From the NCBI GenBank assembly GCA_027484315.1, contig JAIXTE010000087.1:1-39278 (forward strand): DNA of 39,278 bases, read 5' to 3'. This document shows positions 35,536 to 39,278 of this stretch, piece by piece; positions within the stretch are counted from its first letter, which is position 1; each line of letters opens with the position of its first letter. The position numbers and the translations under genes are program-made. The notes beneath the pieces were generated by a model. It was not told the DNA's origin. It ran no database searches and saw nothing but the letters and a program-made list of their open reading frames with translations. This stretch comes from Burkholderiales bacterium (GTDB lineage Bacteria > Pseudomonadota > Gammaproteobacteria > Burkholderiales > Burkholderiaceae_B).

Positions 35536-35950
35536 TCGTCAACCAATAGGAAACCAGTGCAGAAATTCGACTTAGATACTGATCGAATTGCACTGGTTTG
35601 ACCGCAAAACTGTTCACACCCAATTCATAAGAACGCTTCACATCGCTGATTTCCCTGGATGACGACAACACCACGATTGGCATGGTTTTGAATACGTCAT
35701 GGGAACGCAGAAACTTCAGTACTTCCAGGCCGTCCAGTTTCGGCAGCTTCAGATCAAGTAACACCAACTTGGGCAGATTCAACGCAGCGCTGTCCTTGGG
35801 GTGGTCGTTCATCAACTGCCTGAAATAGTCAATGGCGCGCTCGCCATCTTCCAGCAACAGGGTTGAGGAACTTGACGAGGTTTTTCGGACCACGCGCAAG
35901 GCAAGGTCCGCATCGTTGGAGTTGTCATCAACCAGCACGACATCAGCCAT
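35510..35950 (-). CDS. Single-domain response regulator (CheY/Rcp1-like)
   Basis: Receiver domain without output domain. The 146-residue product has acidic pocket residues in VVLVDDNSNDADLAL, phospho-acceptor Asp in LVLLDLKLPKLDGLEVLKFL, Ser/Thr in PIVVLSSSREISDV and Lys in NSFAVKPVQFDQY. The pattern with long ERAIDYFRQLM resembles Rcp1-type regulators that partner phytochrome-like kinases. It follows the kinase 35963-37861 by 12 bp and is surely its partner. Whether it acts on the flagellar motor is unknown. Confidence 0.93.
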   Translation of the reverse strand: MADVVLVDDNSNDADLALRVVRKTSSSSSTLLLEDGERAIDYFRQLMNDHPKDSAALNLPKLVLLDLKLPKLDGLEVLKFLRSHDVFKTMPIVVLSSSREISDVKRSYELGVNSFAVKPVQFDQYLSRISALVSYWLTINELPRGA

Positions 35951-35962
35951 GGGAAATTCCTT

Positions 35963-37861
35963 TCATTCAGTCAATTCAATTTGATCGGGTAGCGTGAAGG
36001 TAAAGCATGCACCCTGGCCCAATTCACCACTGGCACTGATTTCACCACCATGGCGTTCGATGATTCGTTTGACAATGGCCAGGCCGACACCCGTGCCATC
36101 GAAATCTTTTTTGTGGTGCAAGCGCTCGAACACATTGAACAGCTTGTCGGCGTATTTCATGTCAAAACCGGCACCGTTGTCTTGAACGGTGAACCGGAAG
36201 TCCCGCACACCTTTTTCGCAGTGAATCACGACCTTGGGTTGGTCGGCCTTGCTGCTGAACTTTAACGCATTGTCGATCAAATTCATCCAGACCTGCTTGA
36301 GTAATACCGGGTCTGCATAAACAGGGGGCAAGGCGCACACCTCGACAATGTTTTTTCGTTTGGCATCGAGTTGGTCCAGGATCTGGTCCACAAGCTGTTG
36401 CTGATCAACCTTGACGCGGGCCACATCGGTGCGCAAGAGACGGGAAAAATCAAGAAGTCCATCAATGAGGCCCCCCATTTGACGCGCGTTGTTACTAATG
36501 CGGTCGAGCAGCCCACTGGCTTCAGCGGGAAGACTTTCGGCAAAGTCTTCCTTCAAGATACTGGAAAACCCGTCAATGGCACGCAAGGGCGCCCGCAAGT
36601 CGTGAGACACAGTGTACGTGAACGCTTCCAGTTCGGAATTGCTGCGGGTCAGTTCGGCTGTGCGGTCCGTGATGCGTTGCTCCAGCGTGCCGTTCAATCC
36701 TTGCAAATCGTCCTCGAACACGCGACGTTCCACACACAAGCCAAGCAGGCGAATGGCCGTTAAAACTCGAAGTACATCATCGTGACAGGCGTGCTCGACG
36801 CCTTGCTGGGCCACCATGATCCAGTATTCGGGCTGGTTTGGCTCAACGGCTTTTCTGCGGGCCAGCCAAATGGAGGAAATACCCAGCTCGTTTTTCCAGC
36901 TGTCGTCAAAATAATATTCTGGTTTCATTTTGCTTAACCACACCAGGCCATGCTGGTCATGACCTTCCAGAGGGTCACAGTACTGCTCTGCGTTGTCCCA
37001 GAAGGCCTGGCCTTTGTCCAGCGGCATGCGAATCTGTGGGTTCGTTCCGCGAACACGCCAATGATTCTGTTCAGATTTGTCACGAAACCCCAACACCACT
37101 TCGGCATGAACGGTTAGGCAGTTCTTCAGTCCACGGGCATAGGAGGCCGCCAGTTCGGGAATGGGAGCAGAAAGCAGTACCCCCTGCAACAGGGAGCGCT
37201 GCAATGAAAGCATTTGCTCATTCAAGCGCTTTTGGGTCATGTCCGTTGAAACTCCCATGTAACCCAGAAACTCGCCCTTGGGGCCATACAAGGGGCGCCC
37301 TGTGGATTCGAAGATGATGCGTTCGGCGTTGCGTGGCCAATATTCAAAACTGACTTTGTCAAAAGGCTGGTGATTGTCCAGCAATGCCTTGAATGTGTCC
37401 CAGTTGTAACGCGGGTCGATGCAGCTCAAGCCTTCCACTTCCCAGCGCGCCAAGCCGTCGAAGGGCAAGGGTTGGCTGCTTTTCGGTGTGCCGTTCTGAT
37501 CTTTTCCACGATAAATAATGCGCACGATGGTGTGGGCCGGATCTTGCTGCCAGTACCAGTCGCCCGACAATTCCATCAGGCGACGCAACTGATTTTCAGA
37601 TTGAGCAGAAGACTGAATAACTCCAAGCAGACCGGAAAGAAGCTTGTTGCCCATGAACCAGGCACCAATCGCACCCAACAGCAGGGAAAAGAAAATTGTG
37701 AGCAGCCAACCATCGGGGTCGGTGGTGTTGCCTGCCATGTAAAGCCCGGTGAGCGCCAATGGGCCGATGGCTGTGATGACAACAAGAATCAGGGAACGGT
37801 TGACCCGCTTGCTGGATTGCCTGAAGGTTTTCGGTGTTCCTTGATCTTTAGGCTGGGCCAT
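35963..37861 (-). CDS. Membrane sensor histidine kinase with PAS and GAF-like regions
   Basis: Inner-membrane kinase. The 632-residue product has two N-terminal membrane segments (about 23-43, ILVVITAIGPLALTGLYMAG; and about 53-70, LLTIFFSLLLGAIGAWFMG), a PAS domain (about 90-215), a GAF-like region (about 230-385), a HisKA domain with phospho-acceptor His in AFTYTVSHDLRAPLRAIDGF, and an ATPase domain with MNLIDNALKFSSK, DNGAGFDMKY and GTGVGLAIVKRI. HDLRAPLRAI and FERLHHKKDFDGTGVGL resemble phytochrome-type kinases. There is almost no periplasmic loop, so a cytoplasmic or membrane signal is likely. ATG at 37861 is chosen; it starts 5 bp after the fliA stop. Confidence 0.92.
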   Translation of the reverse strand: MAQPKDQGTPKTFRQSSKRVNRSLILVVITAIGPLALTGLYMAGNTTDPDGWLLTIFFSLLLGAIGAWFMGNKLLSGLLGVIQSSAQSENQLRRLMELSGDWYWQQDPAHTIVRIIYRGKDQNGTPKSSQPLPFDGLARWEVEGLSCIDPRYNWDTFKALLDNHQPFDKVSFEYWPRNAERIIFESTGRPLYGPKGEFLGYMGVSTDMTQKRLNEQMLSLQRSLLQGVLLSAPIPELAASYARGLKNCLTVHAEVVLGFRDKSEQNHWRVRGTNPQIRMPLDKGQAFWDNAEQYCDPLEGHDQHGLVWLSKMKPEYYFDDSWKNELGISSIWLARRKAVEPNQPEYWIMVAQQGVEHACHDDVLRVLTAIRLLGLCVERRVFEDDLQGLNGTLEQRITDRTAELTRSNSELEAFTYTVSHDLRAPLRAIDGFSSILKEDFAESLPAEASGLLDRISNNARQMGGLIDGLLDFSRLLRTDVARVKVDQQQLVDQILDQLDAKRKNIVEVCALPPVYADPVLLKQVWMNLIDNALKFSSKADQPKVVIHCEKGVRDFRFTVQDNGAGFDMKYADKLFNVFERLHHKKDFDGTGVGLAIVKRIIERHGGEISASGELGQGACFTFTLPDQIELTE

Positions 37862-37866
37862 GCAAA

Positions 37867-38583
37867 TTAGTGGTCGCGAAGCTTGGCCTTGAGACGACTG
37901 ACAGCCTGGGTGTGCAACTGGCACACGCGGGATTCAGTGACCCCAAGAACAGCCGCAATTTCACGGAAGTTTAACTCCTGTTCATAATACAGCCCCATGA
38001 GCATTTTTTCACGCTCTGGCAGTTCTTCGATGGCTTGAATCAGTGTGGACCGGAATCGTTGGTCACCGAGCAGCTCGAGTGGATTGGCATCTTCATCACC
38101 ATCCATCTGGCGATCCAGGTAGCCTTCGCCATCACCGTCCTCGGCATAGTCGTCGTAAAAGACCAGTTGGGCACCGCGCGAGTCGAATAGCATGTCCTGG
38201 TATTCATCCAGACTCACGCCCATGACTTCCGCAATTTCCTTTTCGGTGGCAGAACGACCCAGCTTTTGCTCGGCTTTCAAGGTGGCGGTTTCAATTTTGC
38301 GCTGTGCCTGCCGAACGCCGCGGGGCATCCAGTCTGCAGAGCGCAATTCATCGAGCATGGAACCACGAATCCGTTGGCTGGCATAGGTCTCGAACTGCGC
38401 GCCCTGCCCTTCTTCAAAACGGGTGATTGCATCCATCAAACCGATCAGGCCGGCTTGAATCAAATCATCGATTTGAACGGAGGCCGGCAACTTCGCGATG
38501 AGGTGATGGGCAAGACGACGAACCAGCGGAATGTACTGGTCGATCTGCTTGGATTTGTTGAGTGTGCCCTGGGCTGTGTACAT
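37867..38583 (-). CDS. fliA: Flagellar sigma factor FliA (sigma-28)
   Basis: Directs RNA polymerase to late flagellar and chemotaxis promoters. The 238-residue product matches the normal length. It has region 2 (YIPLVRRLAHHLIAKLPASV, IDDLIQAGLIGLMDAITRFE, then GAQFETYASQRIRGSMLDEL, RSADWMPRGVR) and region 4 with LPEREKMLMGLYYEQELNFR and EIAAVLGVTESRVCQLHTQA. ATG at 38583 with GGAAG upstream is preferred to the longer frame. It lies 25 bp after the FlhG-like gene. Its antagonist FlgM is encoded 3 kb away. Confidence 0.96.
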   Translation of the reverse strand: MYTAQGTLNKSKQIDQYIPLVRRLAHHLIAKLPASVQIDDLIQAGLIGLMDAITRFEEGQGAQFETYASQRIRGSMLDELRSADWMPRGVRQAQRKIETATLKAEQKLGRSATEKEIAEVMGVSLDEYQDMLFDSRGAQLVFYDDYAEDGDGEGYLDRQMDGDEDANPLELLGDQRFRSTLIQAIEELPEREKMLMGLYYEQELNFREIAAVLGVTESRVCQLHTQAVSRLKAKLRDH

Positions 38584-38608
38584 GGAGTGTGTGCTTCCTG
38601 TCTTGTTA

Positions 38609-39278
38609 TTACGCCAGCGCGTGTTCATCGAACGAACAAATGGCTTTCGCGATTCGACGCCCCGCCGCAATCATCTCCCGACTGACCTGATTCAACGCCC
38701 TGCCCGGCGCCAGTGCCGGCAAATGCCCCGCGTATTGCAAAGGGGTTGCGAGCAAGGAAGACGTGCTTTCAAGCAGATTGGCGAATACATGATCAGCTTC
38801 ATCCGTACTCTTCACACCTGCAACAATAACACGGTGTTGAATGTTTTCATCTACCCCTTTTGAAGATCGAATGGCGTTGAAAGCGCGTGTCACAGACCGC
38901 GAAGTGGGTTGAACAACCCAGTACCATTCATCATTCGGGGACAGAGCGTGAGCCAGTTCAACGGCTTCGTAGGGCAAGGTGGCGTAGTACCTGTCACAAC
39001 TGACCGGCATGCGGTGCAACTTGCCCAGCAAGGCGTTAACCTGCGCTGGTTTTCGGGCCAGGGCCTGCAAGCCCATTTTGGCGGGTACCAGGTATTGCCG
39101 GTCGCCCAGCTGTACAACCTGGTCTTCAAGATTGAATTTGCCGTTGAAAAATTCGATGAGGTCGTGGCGGGCGCCCTGGGGCAGCAATTGCAGCAGGCCT
39201 TCGCTTGAACCGTCAAACAATGCCGAGACTCGATCGCGTTGCGCTTGCTGTTCAAGCACAAAGCGGCCAAGGCAGGCA
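38609..39278 (-). CDS. flhG: FlhG/FleN-like MinD-family ATPase, C-terminal part (cut by window end)
   Basis: The frame runs off the window at 39278, so only the last ~222 residues are visible. The Walker A part would lie outside. What is seen (LVPAKMGLQALARKPAQVNA, EWYWVVQPTSRSVTRAFNAI, HRVIVAGVKSTDEADHVFAN, then LLATPLQYAGHLPALAPGRA) follows the late strands of MinD/FlhG proteins, including the conserved G-x-I/L-P of the last strand. Position directly upstream of fliA is where flhG normally lies. FlhG would control flagellar number and placement. The first part of the visible region is poorly conserved, so another ParA/MinD-like protein is possible. Confidence 0.55.
   Translation of the reverse strand, partial: ACLGRFVLEQQAQRDRVSALFDGSSEGLLQLLPQGARHDLIEFFNGKFNLEDQVVQLGDRQYLVPAKMGLQALARKPAQVNALLGKLHRMPVSCDRYYATLPYEAVELAHALSPNDEWYWVVQPTSRSVTRAFNAIRSSKGVDENIQHRVIVAGVKSTDEADHVFANLLESTSSLLATPLQYAGHLPALAPGRALNQVSREMIAAGRRIAKAICSFDEHALA

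Overview
The window looks like chromosomal DNA of a flagellated betaproteobacterium of the order Burkholderiales. Protein sequences, the rph-rdgB-hemW and yicC/gmk/rpoZ/spoT/greB neighbourhoods, and a moderate base composition would suit something near Limnobacter, but the genus is only an inference. No transposase, phage, plasmid or RNA gene was recognised. About 40 protein genes are supported.

Layout. 1-371 is a non-coding tandem-repeat block downstream of clpB. 0.4-9.6 kb holds housekeeping genes: clpB, a small unknown gene, a leftward dinB-rph-rdgB-hemW cluster, yicC, and an orphan gene of unknown function. 9.8-16.2 kb holds gmk-rpoZ, then minCDE, then spoT, with greB converging on spoT. 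minCDE sits inside a gene order (rpoZ-spoT) that is usually contiguous. 16.3-23.1 kb is a signalling block: a REC-(degenerate GGDEF)-EAL protein, the leftward cheR-cheD-cheB set, and a REC-PAS-histidine kinase overlapping a LuxR-type response regulator. 24.1-33.6 kb is a leftward flagellar rod/hook/ring operon, flgB-C-D-E-F-G-H-I-J-K-L. Divergent from it are flgA, then flgM-flgN behind a near-consensus sigma-28 promoter. 35.5-39.3 kb runs leftward: an FlhG-like ATPase (cut by the window end), fliA, a membrane histidine kinase and a CheY/Rcp1-like regulator.

Functional links. FliA (sigma-28) and its anti-sigma factor FlgM are both encoded here, and FlgM is probably under FliA control. FlgN is the chaperone for FlgK and FlgL, also encoded here. 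CheR/CheB/CheD adjust chemoreceptor methylation and deamidation. The EAL protein and the two kinase/regulator pairs probably add signal input to motility, though this is inferred from position only. FlgJ lacks the usual muramidase domain.

Most unusual signal. Two large intergenic regions (14926-15657 and 23119-24067), both between convergent genes, carry four copies of a structured element. All four share the 18-mer core CGACAAAACARAYGGTCG, which forms a stem tip with a 10-nt loop. The stems below it differ in sequence but keep pairing. Each copy points the same way relative to the gene whose 3' end it follows (spoT, greB, the LuxR-type regulator, flgL). This fits an undescribed 3'-end RNA or DNA element family. 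Tandem duplications (22-, 38-, 41- and 55-bp units) cluster at the edges of these elements.
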